A stretch of DNA of 49,193 nt from Draconibacterium sp. Its GTDB lineage: Bacteria; Bacteroidota; Bacteroidia; Bacteroidales; Prolixibacteraceae. The DNA lies in contig WOYV01000055.1 of assembly GCA_011620585.1 (NCBI GenBank), positions 1 through 49,193 on the forward strand. Reading direction: 5' to 3'. Both the position numbers and the translations under genes were made by a program. Shown piece by piece: positions 17,162-26,380 of this stretch (positions within the stretch are counted from its first letter, which is position 1; each line of letters begins with the position of its first letter). A model generated the notes under the pieces. That model made no database searches, had not been told where the DNA came from, and worked only from the letters and a program-made list of their open reading frames with translations.

Positions 17162-17477
17162 ACGTAAATAATCTGTTTTTTAATGCCGTATGGAATTCGC
17201 ATGAAAGGAAAATATACATTCCGATTGGTGTTAAATTTATCATGCTCATTTCATGTGTTTCTTTTACTTGTTTTCTGTGGTTATTCGTTCCGTTTAGTCG
17301 GAACCCGTTGTTATACTTGATGTTGTTTTCGTCAGCTAAGATAAAAACAAAAAAAGTGCCGATGTAGTATGCTGTTAACAAAGTTTAACCACAATATGTG
17401 TTGTGGGACACGAGCTGCAAGCTTGTTTTTGCATGAAAATTACATCAAACACATAGCTTGAAACTAAACCCTCTTAA
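17162..17477. other. Intergenic region between porX and porW
   Basis: AT-rich with no supported gene. A TATCTTAG sequence (17336-17343, minus) is a weak -7 candidate for porX with a leader of about 170 bases. A short reading frame at 17154-17381 overlaps the porX start and looks non-coding. Confidence 0.4.
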
Positions 17478-20400
17478 CTAGTTCCCCAGATACACTTTCT
17501 TGTAGAAATCCATGTAGCCGACAATGTTCTTTTGCTCAAGGAAAATGTCGAAGTTTTCGTTCGATACCAGGAAGTTGCGGTATTCGGCATTGCCAAGCGG
17601 AGTAAATAAATCGCGGCTGCGAACCACATTGCTAAAATACAACTGCGCCGTTGCCTTGTCCGTAATCCCGTTAACGATTACCATTAAACGAAACTCATCA
17701 AGCGGTTGTTCCGAGATGGTAAATCCCGAGCCGCCAAAATTAGTATCGTTGTAGCGTTGTAACCCGCTAATAAATGCAACTTTATTGATTCCGGTGGCAG
17801 GTATTACAAATACTACTTTATGTGCGCCTTCCACATTGGTATTGTACACACCCGAATATTCTGATGCCGAAATAGCGGTTCCGGCAGCGGTGGTTTCTGC
17901 TGCCTGAGTAGCAGGTTTGGTTATTCCGGTACTTCCAGTACTTTCCTGGTCGGTCCGGCGCTGGATGTAATTGCTACGGAAGAAGTTTAAATAATCTTCC
18001 ACTTTGTTTTCGTCGATCAGGGTTTGCAGGTTTTCGTTCGTGATCAGGAAATTTCGGTAAGTTGCCTGTCCAAGCGGTTCGAAGAGATTCCGGCTGGTTA
18101 CCACCCGTCGGAAGTACGACATCGATTCATTCAGTGTTGGAATTCCCTGTATAATCATCAACTGGTACTCGTTGGTTTGTTTTAACTGAAGTGCAAGATT
18201 CCAGGCTCTGAAATTCTGGCGGTTGAAATCACTAAAGAGATTAAGCAACTGCCGCAGCGGCATTCCCTTGTCTTTAACTGCCAGTACAAAATTCTGGGTG
18301 GTGTCCACTTTTGCATTAAACGGGCCTGCAGCTACAGTAGTGACCGACACAAACGAGCCGCGCTCTTTTAGTGCATTGTCTTCAGCTGCGGCACGCGCCA
18401 TCAATTCTTCGGGCGAAATATCAGGGCCTTCGTCGGTAAAGTTCGAACGGATAAAGCGGCTGTAATTCTTAACAAAAAACTTCAGGTAGTCGGCTGTTGA
18501 TTTCTCCGATTTCACGGTTCGGTAGTTGGTCGACGAAATCACAAAATTCATGTAATCAATTCCTTTTAAGGCCTGGAACACGGCCGCTTTACGGATGATC
18601 GCTCCATGATAGATCAGTGCATTTTCCTTGTTTGTCATCGAGCGGACCACAACAAAAGCAACATTTTCATCAAGGTTATCGGTTTCAATATCGTAATCTA
18701 CCTTGGTGTAATGATCGATGTTGTAGTTGGCGATATCAAACTTCAGCCGGTTAAGGTCGATTTTATTTTCGTCTTCGCGCGGGTAGGCAATTACAAAATA
18801 ATGGAGCAAGTCTTCGTCGTAAGTAAACTTCCCGCCAAATTCGTCGTTGGCAGTGTTGTCGTCTAACAATTCTTCATTCTGTATCTCTTCGCTGATGTAC
18901 CCCATTTCTACCAGTTTCTGGTAATCGGCCAGGGTACTGTCCTGGATAAGTGTCAGAATTTCCTTGGCCAGTGGCGAAGGTTCTTTTTGGGGATATTTTT
19001 CGAGATAGCCTTTCAGCAAATTTTCAAAATGATGGACATCGGTTTGGGTTCCTTCGGCTACCATTTGCATAAAATCGATCTTCGGAATAATCACCGAATC
19101 CGGTTTCATGCTTTTCATGTCGGAAGTAAGCGTAAGCACATTCCTGTAATTCCCCTGTTTGTAGTTTCTGAAGGTTTCCTGGTACATCCGGTTGAGGCTG
19201 TCGGTGCGTGCTTCCATTTCAACGAAGAAATTCGGATTAAGAAGGTATTGGGCGTACTTACTTTCGGGGAAATTACTGACGATCAGGTTACGGTAGAAAT
19301 TCGATTTTTCCTTGTCGCCCATTAGTTCATACAAATCGTAAAGATCGAAATATGCCGAAAGCAGATATATGTTGGTTGGATATCTGCGGTTGAGTTCTTC
19401 GAACGACTGCGCCGAACGCGGATAATCTTCAAACTCTGATTTGAATATTTTACCGGCATTGTACAAAGCGTCGCGGATGCGCTCGTGCGAGATCGCCATC
19501 AACGAATCGGTGAGCGGCAGGTCCTGGGTATAAAATTCTCTTTTCAGTGGGTCTTCTACCCTTTGTTCTTCGGGTTCCACATCTTCTGCCATTTCTTCGT
19601 CCTCGCCAGTCATTACAGTATTTTTATTCGAGCGCCGCCAGTCGTCTTCGAGTGGTCGTCGGCCCCACTGCTGCTGGAAAGTTACCCGGCCATACGAAAC
19701 AGTTTGCGGGTTATAAAAGTACCACCCTCCGCCACCTGAACTTCCCATTCCCATGCGGTAGCGGTTCGAACGATAGTAACCCTGGTCGCTGGCACCTTGT
19801 GTTGCCAGGTTTTCCATGTTTCGCTGACGCTCCTGTTCCGCTTCCATCATTTGTGTAATCAGGGCTTCGCGCTGGGCTTCGGGCATTAAAGCAATTTTCT
19901 GCAAACTGTCTTGTCTTTCTACCATCAGAAGGTTATCTACCAAGTTGGTAAGGTTACGGTAACGTGCTTCCACGTTCTTAAAATCAGGATAATTTTCGTC
20001 GATAATAATCATGGCACTGTCGTAGTACGACTGCGATCCCCGGTAATTCAGATCTTCGTAAAACAGGTTGGCCAGTGTAATTGCAGAAAGTGCACGTTGG
20101 TACTGGTTGTTAAAACTGGTAGCCACCGACATCTTGTAGTCTTCTTCCGCCAAATCGCGGCTACCTTCGCGGAAATGAACGTTCCCCAATGCATAGTAAA
20201 TCTGGTCTCTGAAATCTGCGTTCTTTTTATCCCGGAGCATTTTATTCAGTTCCTTCTTCAGGTCTTCGGTGTTACCTTCACCCGAAAAAACACCGGCCGA
20301 ATTTATACGGGCGTTGAAAGCCATCGTATAATTGGGGTTCATTTTAATAACCGCACGAAAAGCTTCCGAAGCCTGTGCATTCTGTCCGAGTTCCTGGTAC

Positions 20401-21158
20401 AATTGTGCAATGATATATTGGTAACGCGCCTTGTCCCTTTTCCGGAAAGTTTTTTTAATGGCAATATCGAGCATGCGAATCGCATCGGTATATTCTTTCT
20501 GTTTTGTGTAATAGTTGGCTGTTGCCAGCGCGAGGTCGCGTTCAAATTTCTTTGGGAACTTTTCGTAAGACTGAATTGCCTGGATTACTTCATTGGCTTC
20601 AATAAAACGTTCGAGTTCGGTGTACGCCCTGATCAGGAAAATCTGTGCTTCATCGGCTGTTTCTTCTTTGGGGTATTTGCGTACCACGTACGATAGATGA
20701 TCGATAGCGGCAAAGTAATTTTGTTGATATAGATATGCCTTCCCCATTAACAGGTAACTGTCGTCGATGTATTTGTTGAATTCCTCTTGACTGGCAAATT
20801 CCTGGTATTTTCGCGAACCCCCACCTTTTTTCCTTTTGGGTTTTTTGGTGATAGAGTGTATCTCGACCAACTTCGAACACTTAACCACAGCATAATCCAT
20901 GTCGGATTTAACCAGACGAACAACTGCGGGATCGCTTTCCTTGTAAATTGGAAGAACCCTTGTAAAATCATCTTCGATGCGCTCATCAACAGCCAGTAAA
21001 CCAGCTTTTACACTTTCATTCGCATTGAAATAGATGTTGTATTTCGATGTAACATTGTGAAAAGTCCGGGTAACTCTGGTGTTTTTCTCGGTAGAACAAC
21101 CCGAGAAAACCGCGACCAAAAAAAGTATGAATATGGTATGTAAAAAAAGTCTCTTCAA
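17478..21158 (-). CDS. porW: PorW/SprE-like TPR lipoprotein of type IX secretion
   Basis: 1226 residues. Signal peptide with lipobox VFSGC, lipidated Cys at 21. Residues ~120-420 are TPR repeats (DDSYLLMGKAYLYQQNYFAAI, KYPKEETADEAQIFL), then a Gly-rich, disordered stretch (~470-560), more TPRs, and three copies of a ~110-residue module at 786-899, 956-1064 and 1114-1226. The N-terminus NVTSKYNIYFNANESVKAG is typical of SprE/PorW, needed for gliding and secretion in Flavobacterium johnsoniae and P. gingivalis, where PorW links the PorLM motor to the outer-membrane export complex. A -7 box TATTTTTG lies at 21245-21252. Confidence 0.92.
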   Translation of the reverse strand: MKRLFLHTIFILFLVAVFSGCSTEKNTRVTRTFHNVTSKYNIYFNANESVKAGLLAVDERIEDDFTRVLPIYKESDPAVVRLVKSDMDYAVVKCSKLVEIHSITKKPKRKKGGGSRKYQEFASQEEFNKYIDDSYLLMGKAYLYQQNYFAAIDHLSYVVRKYPKEETADEAQIFLIRAYTELERFIEANEVIQAIQSYEKFPKKFERDLALATANYYTKQKEYTDAIRMLDIAIKKTFRKRDKARYQYIIAQLYQELGQNAQASEAFRAVIKMNPNYTMAFNARINSAGVFSGEGNTEDLKKELNKMLRDKKNADFRDQIYYALGNVHFREGSRDLAEEDYKMSVATSFNNQYQRALSAITLANLFYEDLNYRGSQSYYDSAMIIIDENYPDFKNVEARYRNLTNLVDNLLMVERQDSLQKIALMPEAQREALITQMMEAEQERQRNMENLATQGASDQGYYRSNRYRMGMGSSGGGGWYFYNPQTVSYGRVTFQQQWGRRPLEDDWRRSNKNTVMTGEDEEMAEDVEPEEQRVEDPLKREFYTQDLPLTDSLMAISHERIRDALYNAGKIFKSEFEDYPRSAQSFEELNRRYPTNIYLLSAYFDLYDLYELMGDKEKSNFYRNLIVSNFPESKYAQYLLNPNFFVEMEARTDSLNRMYQETFRNYKQGNYRNVLTLTSDMKSMKPDSVIIPKIDFMQMVAEGTQTDVHHFENLLKGYLEKYPQKEPSPLAKEILTLIQDSTLADYQKLVEMGYISEEIQNEELLDDNTANDEFGGKFTYDEDLLHYFVIAYPREDENKIDLNRLKFDIANYNIDHYTKVDYDIETDNLDENVAFVVVRSMTNKENALIYHGAIIRKAAVFQALKGIDYMNFVISSTNYRTVKSEKSTADYLKFFVKNYSRFIRSNFTDEGPDISPEELMARAAAEDNALKERGSFVSVTTVAAGPFNAKVDTTQNFVLAVKDKGMPLRQLLNLFSDFNRQNFRAWNLALQLKQTNEYQLMIIQGIPTLNESMSYFRRVVTSRNLFEPLGQATYRNFLITNENLQTLIDENKVEDYLNFFRSNYIQRRTDQESTGSTGITKPATQAAETTAAGTAISASEYSGVYNTNVEGAHKVVFVIPATGINKVAFISGLQRYNDTNFGGSGFTISEQPLDEFRLMVIVNGITDKATAQLYFSNVVRSRDLFTPLGNAEYRNFLVSNENFDIFLEQKNIVGYMDFYKKVYLGN
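17481..18803 (-). repeat. Three protein-level repeats at the C-terminus of PorW
   Basis: Each copy runs from an FV(I/L)A-type strand to a conserved tail: LKGIDYMNFVISSTNY..DYLKFF, LGQATYRNFLITNENL..DYLNFF and LGNAEYRNFLVSNENF..GYMDFY. They are joined by Ser/Thr/Ala-rich linkers. Confidence 0.8.
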
Positions 21159-21244
21159 ACAGGTATTTTCATTACTCTATGAATAAACTCACGAAACACC
21201 GGAATATTGCAATTTACACCGAATTATTCGCGTTTCGGAAGCTG

Positions 21245-21252
21245 CAAAAATA
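21245..21252 (-). promoter_or_regulatory. -7 box TATTTTTG before porW
   Basis: An exact TAnnTTTG match about 87 bp before the start codon, in an otherwise empty 255-bp gap. Confidence 0.4.
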
Positions 21253-21413
21253 AGAATTTTTGATTGCGGGCAGGATTTAATGTATCAAGAGTTTTGTTTA
21301 GTGTTGTGTTAAAAAGTTTTGCACCACCATTTTGGTGTAAAAAGAGGAAACCTGCGCTTTTTACAAATTTCCCCTTAATTCGTTTTCCTATCCGATATTT
21401 TTAAAAGAAAGGC

Positions 21414-22529
21414 CTATTTTCTTTCGATTTTTACTTTTTTGGTCGGCGCCAGTTGTATGTTGCGTAAATGTGTACGATGCTGAACAGCCCCAGCAATTCC
21501 GGCAAAGGCAGCGCCTGTTACCGAATCCGAATCGATAGCCACCGGGGTACCATTGTCGCCGCCTTCGCGAATACTTTGCACAATCGGGATTTCGCCAAGG
21601 AAATTCAGGCCTAGTTTTTCTGCGAGTTTTTTACCGCCGTCTTTTCCAAAAATGTAGTATTTGTTTTCGGGCAGCTCGGCAGGGGTAAACCAGGCCATAT
21701 TTTCGATCAACCCGAGCACCGGAACATTGATTGATTTACTTTGAAACATGCTTGTTCCGCGAACTACATCGGCCAGAGCTACGTCCTGCGGAGTGGTTAC
21801 AATTACTGCTCCGGTTACCGGAACTGATTGTACCAGTGTAAGATGAATATCGCTGGTCCCGGGAGGAAGATCAATCAAAAGATAGTCGAGCTCTCCCCAG
21901 TTTCCTTCAGTAATTAATTGTTTTAGCGCATTCGAAGCTACCGGGCCTCGCCAGATCATGGCACTTTCGGCATCTACAAAAAATCCAACCGAAAGAAATT
22001 TCACCCCGTATTTTTCAAGCGGATTAATCATCTCGCGTTTGTCAATTTTTACGCCGCTCGGACGCTCGCCTTCCACCCCAAACATTTTTGGAATCGAAGG
22101 GCCAAAAATATCGGCATCGAGCAAACCTACTTTCGCGCCCGATTTAGCCAGCGCAACCGCCAGGTTCACCGCAACAGTTGATTTACCCACGCCACCTTTG
22201 CCCGAAGCCACTGCAATAATGTTTTTTACATTCGGAAGCACCGGGCGCTCCATATCGTGAATGTATTTCACCGAAATGTTGTCTTCAATCTCCACTTCTT
22301 CGCCCACCCAGGCTTTGATCGCTTTTTCGCAGTCCAACACCAGGCTTTCGATATTTGGATCGTTGCTTTTCTGAAAAACCAACGAAAAAGTAACCCGTTT
22401 ACCCGCAATGCGGATCTCCTGTGGCATGTCCAAAGAAACGATGTCTTCTTCACTTCCCGGGTACTTCACGGTTCTCAGGGCATCAGTTATGTTCTTCGGA
22501 ACAATTAATTTTCTTGGTAACTCTGCCAT
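21414..22529 (-). CDS. mrp: Mrp/NBP35-type iron-sulfur carrier ATPase
   Basis: 371 residues. Residues ~5-95 are a MIP18/DUF59 domain (LRTVKYPGSEEDIVSLDM); the rest is a P-loop ATPase with deviant Walker A ASGKGGVGKST, DADIFGPSIPKMFG, LIDLPPGTSDIHL and IENMAWF. Relatives (ApbC/Mrp) carry and deliver Fe-S clusters. Like many bacterial members it lacks an obvious C-terminal CxxC. The ATG at 22529 (MAELPRKL) is chosen over ATG 22628 because a TACCTTTG -7 box at 22571-22578 lies between them. Confidence 0.92.
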   Translation of the reverse strand: MAELPRKLIVPKNITDALRTVKYPGSEEDIVSLDMPQEIRIAGKRVTFSLVFQKSNDPNIESLVLDCEKAIKAWVGEEVEIEDNISVKYIHDMERPVLPNVKNIIAVASGKGGVGKSTVAVNLAVALAKSGAKVGLLDADIFGPSIPKMFGVEGERPSGVKIDKREMINPLEKYGVKFLSVGFFVDAESAMIWRGPVASNALKQLITEGNWGELDYLLIDLPPGTSDIHLTLVQSVPVTGAVIVTTPQDVALADVVRGTSMFQSKSINVPVLGLIENMAWFTPAELPENKYYIFGKDGGKKLAEKLGLNFLGEIPIVQSIREGGDNGTPVAIDSDSVTGAAFAGIAGAVQHRTHLRNIQLAPTKKVKIERK

Positions 22530-22570
22530 TTTAGAACTTTTATAAAATTTAATTCTGAATAAAAACGATG

Positions 22571-22578
22571 CAAAGGTA
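22571..22578 (-). promoter_or_regulatory. -7 box TACCTTTG of mrp
   Basis: An exact consensus match 41 bases before the chosen ATG; it rules out the longer start. Confidence 0.5.
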
Positions 22579-22676
22579 ATATTTGCCCTATAAAAACACC
22601 GTTCAGGCTGAATTGTTTTCAGAAACATTATTTGATCATTTGTTCATTAACGGGGTGCAACAAATCTGAAGATCGA

Positions 22677-24881
22677 TTAGGAAATGTGAATGATACCTTT
22701 TCCTTTGCCTGTGAACTCCCCAATCATGCAGGCCGCCCGGATTCCGGCTGAACCCAGGTCAGATAAGAATTGACCGGCTTCTTCAGCAGGCAATGCAATC
22801 AGCAAGCCACCCGAGGTTTGGGCATCGCAAAGAAGAAGCTGATCGGTTCGCGGTAATTTTCCAAACTCCACAAAATCGGCCACAAATTCGTGGTTGTTAT
22901 ACGATCCACCCGGGATAACCCCGGCAACTGCCAGGTTTTTAACTTCGGGAAGAAAAGGAACTTTTTCATAAAAAACCGTTGCATTGCAGGCCGAACCTGC
23001 GGTCATTTCCTTCAGGTGTCCCATTAATCCAAAACCCGTTACATCGGTGCAGGCATGAACAGAGTATTTCTGCATTAAAATAGCTGCGGTTTTATTCAGT
23101 TGAGCCATCTGAGCCGTCACACTATCGCGCAAATCGTCTTCCACCATTCCACGTTTAATCGCAGTAGAAAGGATTCCGGTTCCGAGAGGTTTTGTAAGGA
23201 TGAGTTTATCTCCGGGTAAAGCGCCCGAATTTCTAATAATCTTGTCGGGGTGGATGGTTCCGGTAATAACCATCCCGAATTTGGGTTCGGGATCTTCAAC
23301 TGTGTGCCCGCCCAGCACCGGAATTCCGGCTTCGGCAGCTTTGTCCTGTGCGCCTTTCAGAATCAGTTCCAACACTTCCATCGGCAAAGAGTCTTCGGGA
23401 AAACCCACAATATTCAAAGCAAAAATAGGATGTGCCCCCATGGCATAAATATCGCTCAGTGCATTGGCAGCAGCTACCGCACCAAACTGGTACGGATCGT
23501 CAACAATGGGAGTAAAAAAATCGAGCGTCTGCACCACCGCCAGGTCGTCGCGAAGCAGGTAAACCGCAGCATCATCGGCGGTTTCGGTACCTACCAGCAC
23601 ATTTTTATCGACTACGGGCGCCAGGTTTTTCAACACTTTCTCGAGGTTTTGAGGTTGTATTTTACAGGCACAACCCAACCCGTGTGTATAATGTGTAAGT
23701 TTTATTTCTGAACTGAACGATTTTTCAGCCTGAATGTTGGAGTCATCTTTTGGCAGTAATTGTTTTACGGTTGCAATAATTTCACCGGCCGCTTTTTTTA
23801 CGTCCTGCAAAGTTGTTCCACGTCCGGTGGAAAAGCGAATGGTTCCCATCGCAAAATCAATCGGGACGTGCATGGCTTCGAGTACTGCCGATACGTCCAC
23901 GCTTTCGGCATGACAAGCCGCTCCTGCCGAAGCCGCGACCCCCTCCAAACGATCGATCAAGGTATTTGCCTCCACTTTTGGAAAAGAAACACTCGAAGTA
24001 TTTGGCAATCGCTGTTCGCGGTGCCCGTTTATTTTAATTTCGGGGAAAGCTCCTGAGAGCAGGGTTTCCAAATAATCGCGGGTTTTGCGATAGTGTTCGA
24101 AGTTTTCGGCGAGTTGGTTCGCAGCCAGTTGAGCCGCTGCACCCAGTCCAACAATTTCGAGCACATTCTCGGTCCCGGCACGCAGGTTTTGTTCATGGTC
24201 GGCGCCATGAATGAGTTTTTCCAGTTGGATTCCACTTCGGATATAAAGAGCGCCAATTCCTTTGGGAGCATATAATTTATGCCCGGCAATGCTCAACAGA
24301 TCGACACCCAGTTCGTTCACATTAACCGGTATTTTTCCGAGCGACTGTGCAGCATCTGAATGAAAAATGATAGAATGCCGACGGGCCAGTTCTGAAATTT
24401 CTTTGAGTGGCTGGATCGTCCCTACTTCGTTGTTGGCGTGCATCACACTGATCAGTATGGTCTCGGGACGAATCGCAGTTTTGAGTTCTTCCAGAGAAAT
24501 AATTCCGTCTTCATCCACCGGGATGGATGAAATTTCGAAGCCATTTTTTTCGAGATATCGACAAACCTCAAAAACCGCAGGGTGTTCGATCGCTGAAGTT
24601 ATAATGTGGTTTCCACGATGTTTGTTGGCAAAGGCAATTCCCTTTATCGCATAATTATTTGATTCGGTGCCGCCGCTGGTAAAAACGATTTCCGCAGGTT
24701 CGCAGCCGATCAGTGCAGCTAACTGGCGACGGGCTTTTTCCACCGCTAACTTGGTTTTTACACCATAACTGTGCACACTCGACGGATTTCCAAAAAACTC
24801 GTCGAGGTAGGGCCTCATCGCATCAGCCACCTCCTTGGCGATTGGCGTTGTCGCGTTATAATCAAGGTAAATCGGTTCCAA
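22677..24881 (-). CDS. selD: Fusion of cysteine desulfurase (NifS/IscS type) and selenide, water dikinase
   Basis: 734 residues. Residues 1-375 are a class V aminotransferase-fold desulfurase: YLDYNATTP start, SGGTESNN, PLP lysine K202 in IAGHKLYAPKG, active Cys 323 in SAGAACHAE. After a ~15-residue linker, residues ~393-734 are SelD: LTHYTHGLGCACK with catalytic Cys 404 (plain TGT, not selenocysteine) and Lys 407, TADDAAVY, DIYAMGAHPIFAL, LGGHTVEDPEPK and TDVTGFGLMGHL. The first half can release selenium from selenocysteine and the second uses it with ATP to make selenophosphate. mnmH ends 5 bp upstream in the same direction, so the product likely serves tRNA 2-selenouridine synthesis. Confidence 0.93.
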   Translation of the reverse strand: MEPIYLDYNATTPIAKEVADAMRPYLDEFFGNPSSVHSYGVKTKLAVEKARRQLAALIGCEPAEIVFTSGGTESNNYAIKGIAFANKHRGNHIITSAIEHPAVFEVCRYLEKNGFEISSIPVDEDGIISLEELKTAIRPETILISVMHANNEVGTIQPLKEISELARRHSIIFHSDAAQSLGKIPVNVNELGVDLLSIAGHKLYAPKGIGALYIRSGIQLEKLIHGADHEQNLRAGTENVLEIVGLGAAAQLAANQLAENFEHYRKTRDYLETLLSGAFPEIKINGHREQRLPNTSSVSFPKVEANTLIDRLEGVAASAGAACHAESVDVSAVLEAMHVPIDFAMGTIRFSTGRGTTLQDVKKAAGEIIATVKQLLPKDDSNIQAEKSFSSEIKLTHYTHGLGCACKIQPQNLEKVLKNLAPVVDKNVLVGTETADDAAVYLLRDDLAVVQTLDFFTPIVDDPYQFGAVAAANALSDIYAMGAHPIFALNIVGFPEDSLPMEVLELILKGAQDKAAEAGIPVLGGHTVEDPEPKFGMVITGTIHPDKIIRNSGALPGDKLILTKPLGTGILSTAIKRGMVEDDLRDSVTAQMAQLNKTAAILMQKYSVHACTDVTGFGLMGHLKEMTAGSACNATVFYEKVPFLPEVKNLAVAGVIPGGSYNNHEFVADFVEFGKLPRTDQLLLCDAQTSGGLLIALPAEEAGQFLSDLGSAGIRAACMIGEFTGKGKGIIHIS

Positions 24882-24886
24882 ATTTT

Positions 24887-25912
24887 TTACTTTTTGTTCA
24901 ACAAATCTATAATCATTTCTGCACTTCCAACAGGATCATCATTCTCCAGTTCCAGAGCGATGGTTTTCTCCTGATCTCGTTTTGAGGTACCAAAATCGTA
25001 GGCTTTGTCGTAGTAGCTCAGCGTTATCGACGCCACTTTTAAAAGCTCGCCTGCCTCAAGTGCTTCCGTTGCTTCGTTGGTCAGTTGTCCGCCCAGCCGT
25101 TTTTTGATCTTATCGATCATCTCGCTCAACAAGATTTTATCAAACGAACCGTATTCCTTCACCAGCCTCAGTTCGCGAAGCTGCTTAGGCACATTTATTT
25201 TTATGAGCGGCGCCTCCCGGATTTTCTGAAATAAAGGATCCGGAATTCCACACTTCCCAAGTTGGCGGCTTTCGTCTTCCACCCAAATTATTTTATTAAA
25301 ATCGAACTTTCGCCAGACGTCGGCGAGCAAATTCTCGAAATATTCGTTGCTGGGCTGCGGCTCCTGGCCGAGCGGCCCAAACACCGATCCCCGATGATTG
25401 GCGATTCCTTCGATATCCAGAAATTGTTCTCCCTTGTTTTTCATAATCTGAAGTATCTCGGTTTTCCCGCTTCCGGTATAACCACCCAATACCACTAATT
25501 TCGCCGGCTGCGAAAACTGATCCCTGATGTATTTTCGGTAGGCTTTGTATCCTCCTTCGAGAACAGAAACATCGAGCCCGGCAGTTTCAAACAGCCACGC
25601 CATACTACCCGAACGCATTCCTCCACGCCAGCAGTGTACCAGTATTTTTTTGTTTCGCGCCAGTTTTTTTGCCTCGCGCACAAAGCCCGACATTTTGGGC
25701 CCAACGTAATCGAGCCCGAGTAATACGGCGTTTTCCTTACCTCCCGCTTTATAATTGATTCCGACTTCGCGGCGTTCGTCGTTGTCAAAAATAGGAATGT
25801 TTACGGCACCGGGAATGTGCGCCTGTTCGTACTCGGCGGGCGACCTAACATCGATCAGCGGAATACTGTCGGTAAGCGGAAGCAGCTCTTCGATGGATAG
25901 TTTTTTTGGCAT
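24887..25912 (-). CDS. mnmH: tRNA 2-selenouridine synthase
   Basis: 341 residues. The N-terminal rhodanese domain carries active Cys 94 in LVHCWRGGMRS; the C-terminal P-loop domain has GGYTGSGKT (143-151). MnmH (SelU/YbbB) replaces sulfur by selenium in 2-thiouridine at the wobble base of Lys, Glu and Gln tRNAs, using selenophosphate. The next gene encodes the SelD fusion that makes that donor. A TACCTTTG -7 box at 25929-25936 precedes the start. Confidence 0.95.
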   Translation of the reverse strand: MPKKLSIEELLPLTDSIPLIDVRSPAEYEQAHIPGAVNIPIFDNDERREVGINYKAGGKENAVLLGLDYVGPKMSGFVREAKKLARNKKILVHCWRGGMRSGSMAWLFETAGLDVSVLEGGYKAYRKYIRDQFSQPAKLVVLGGYTGSGKTEILQIMKNKGEQFLDIEGIANHRGSVFGPLGQEPQPSNEYFENLLADVWRKFDFNKIIWVEDESRQLGKCGIPDPLFQKIREAPLIKINVPKQLRELRLVKEYGSFDKILLSEMIDKIKKRLGGQLTNEATEALEAGELLKVASITLSYYDKAYDFGTSKRDQEKTIALELENDDPVGSAEMIIDLLNKK

Positions 25913-25928
25913 CTTTATAAATTGCTTT

Positions 25929-25936
25929 CAAAGGTA
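25929..25936 (-). promoter_or_regulatory. -7 box TACCTTTG of the mnmH-selD operon
   Basis: An exact consensus match 16 bases before the mnmH ATG; it suggests the selenium pair can be transcribed apart from upstream genes. Confidence 0.5.
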
Positions 25937-25960
25937 GAAAATTCGCAAAACTATTGGAGC

Positions 25961-26293
25961 TCATCCGATTGTAAGTTCTTTTGAGGGATCCCAGAAACGT
26001 TCCGTAAAATTCAGAATCTGATCATCTTCAATAATTAACCCCTCGGCTTCGAGCAGTTCCTGCATGGCGTTTGGGTTGTCGAAGTGGTGTTTCCCGGAGA
26101 GCAGTCCGTTGCGATTCACTACCCGGTGTGCCGGAACAAACCCGGGATGCGTGTGGCTGGCATTCATCGCCCAACCTACCATGCGCGCCGATCCACCGGT
26201 CCCGAGGTAATTGGCAATAGCGCCATAAGAAGTTACGCGCCCGCGTGGAATTAACCGGACCACTTCGTAAACCTGTGTGAAAAAGTCAGACAT
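25961..26293 (-). CDS. Alkyltransferase-like (ATL) DNA-repair protein
   Basis: 110 residues, matching the DNA-binding domain of O6-methylguanine-DNA methyltransferase: VYEVVRLIPRGRVTSYGAIA, SARMVGWAMNA and the active-site segment. The usual PCHRV is PAHRV here (Ala 55), so it cannot accept the alkyl group. Proteins with this change are ATLs, which bind O6-alkylguanine and recruit nucleotide-excision repair. The second helix wing GLLSGKHHF is intact. It lies between trmB and mnmH on the same strand. Confidence 0.9.
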   Translation of the reverse strand: MSDFFTQVYEVVRLIPRGRVTSYGAIANYLGTGGSARMVGWAMNASHTHPGFVPAHRVVNRNGLLSGKHHFDNPNAMQELLEAEGLIIEDDQILNFTERFWDPSKELTIG

Positions 26294-26380
26294 ATAAAAT
26301 CATAAATTAGTTATTCGTCTTAATATCCAATGTAGAATTCCCAATATTCGCATGACTTCTTCATTCAAAACTTTCCCGGT

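Noticed and set aside
17154-17381. 75-codon minus-strand frame before porX
   Set aside because: It overlaps the porX start in another frame and has no conserved look or promoter of its own.
19911-20696. 261-codon plus-strand frame opposite porW
   Set aside because: Antisense shadow of a conserved gene; Phe/Val/Cys-rich translation without known features.
23640-23680. Selenocysteine at the SelD active site
   Set aside because: The codons at C404 and C406 are both TGT; no in-frame TGA is present.
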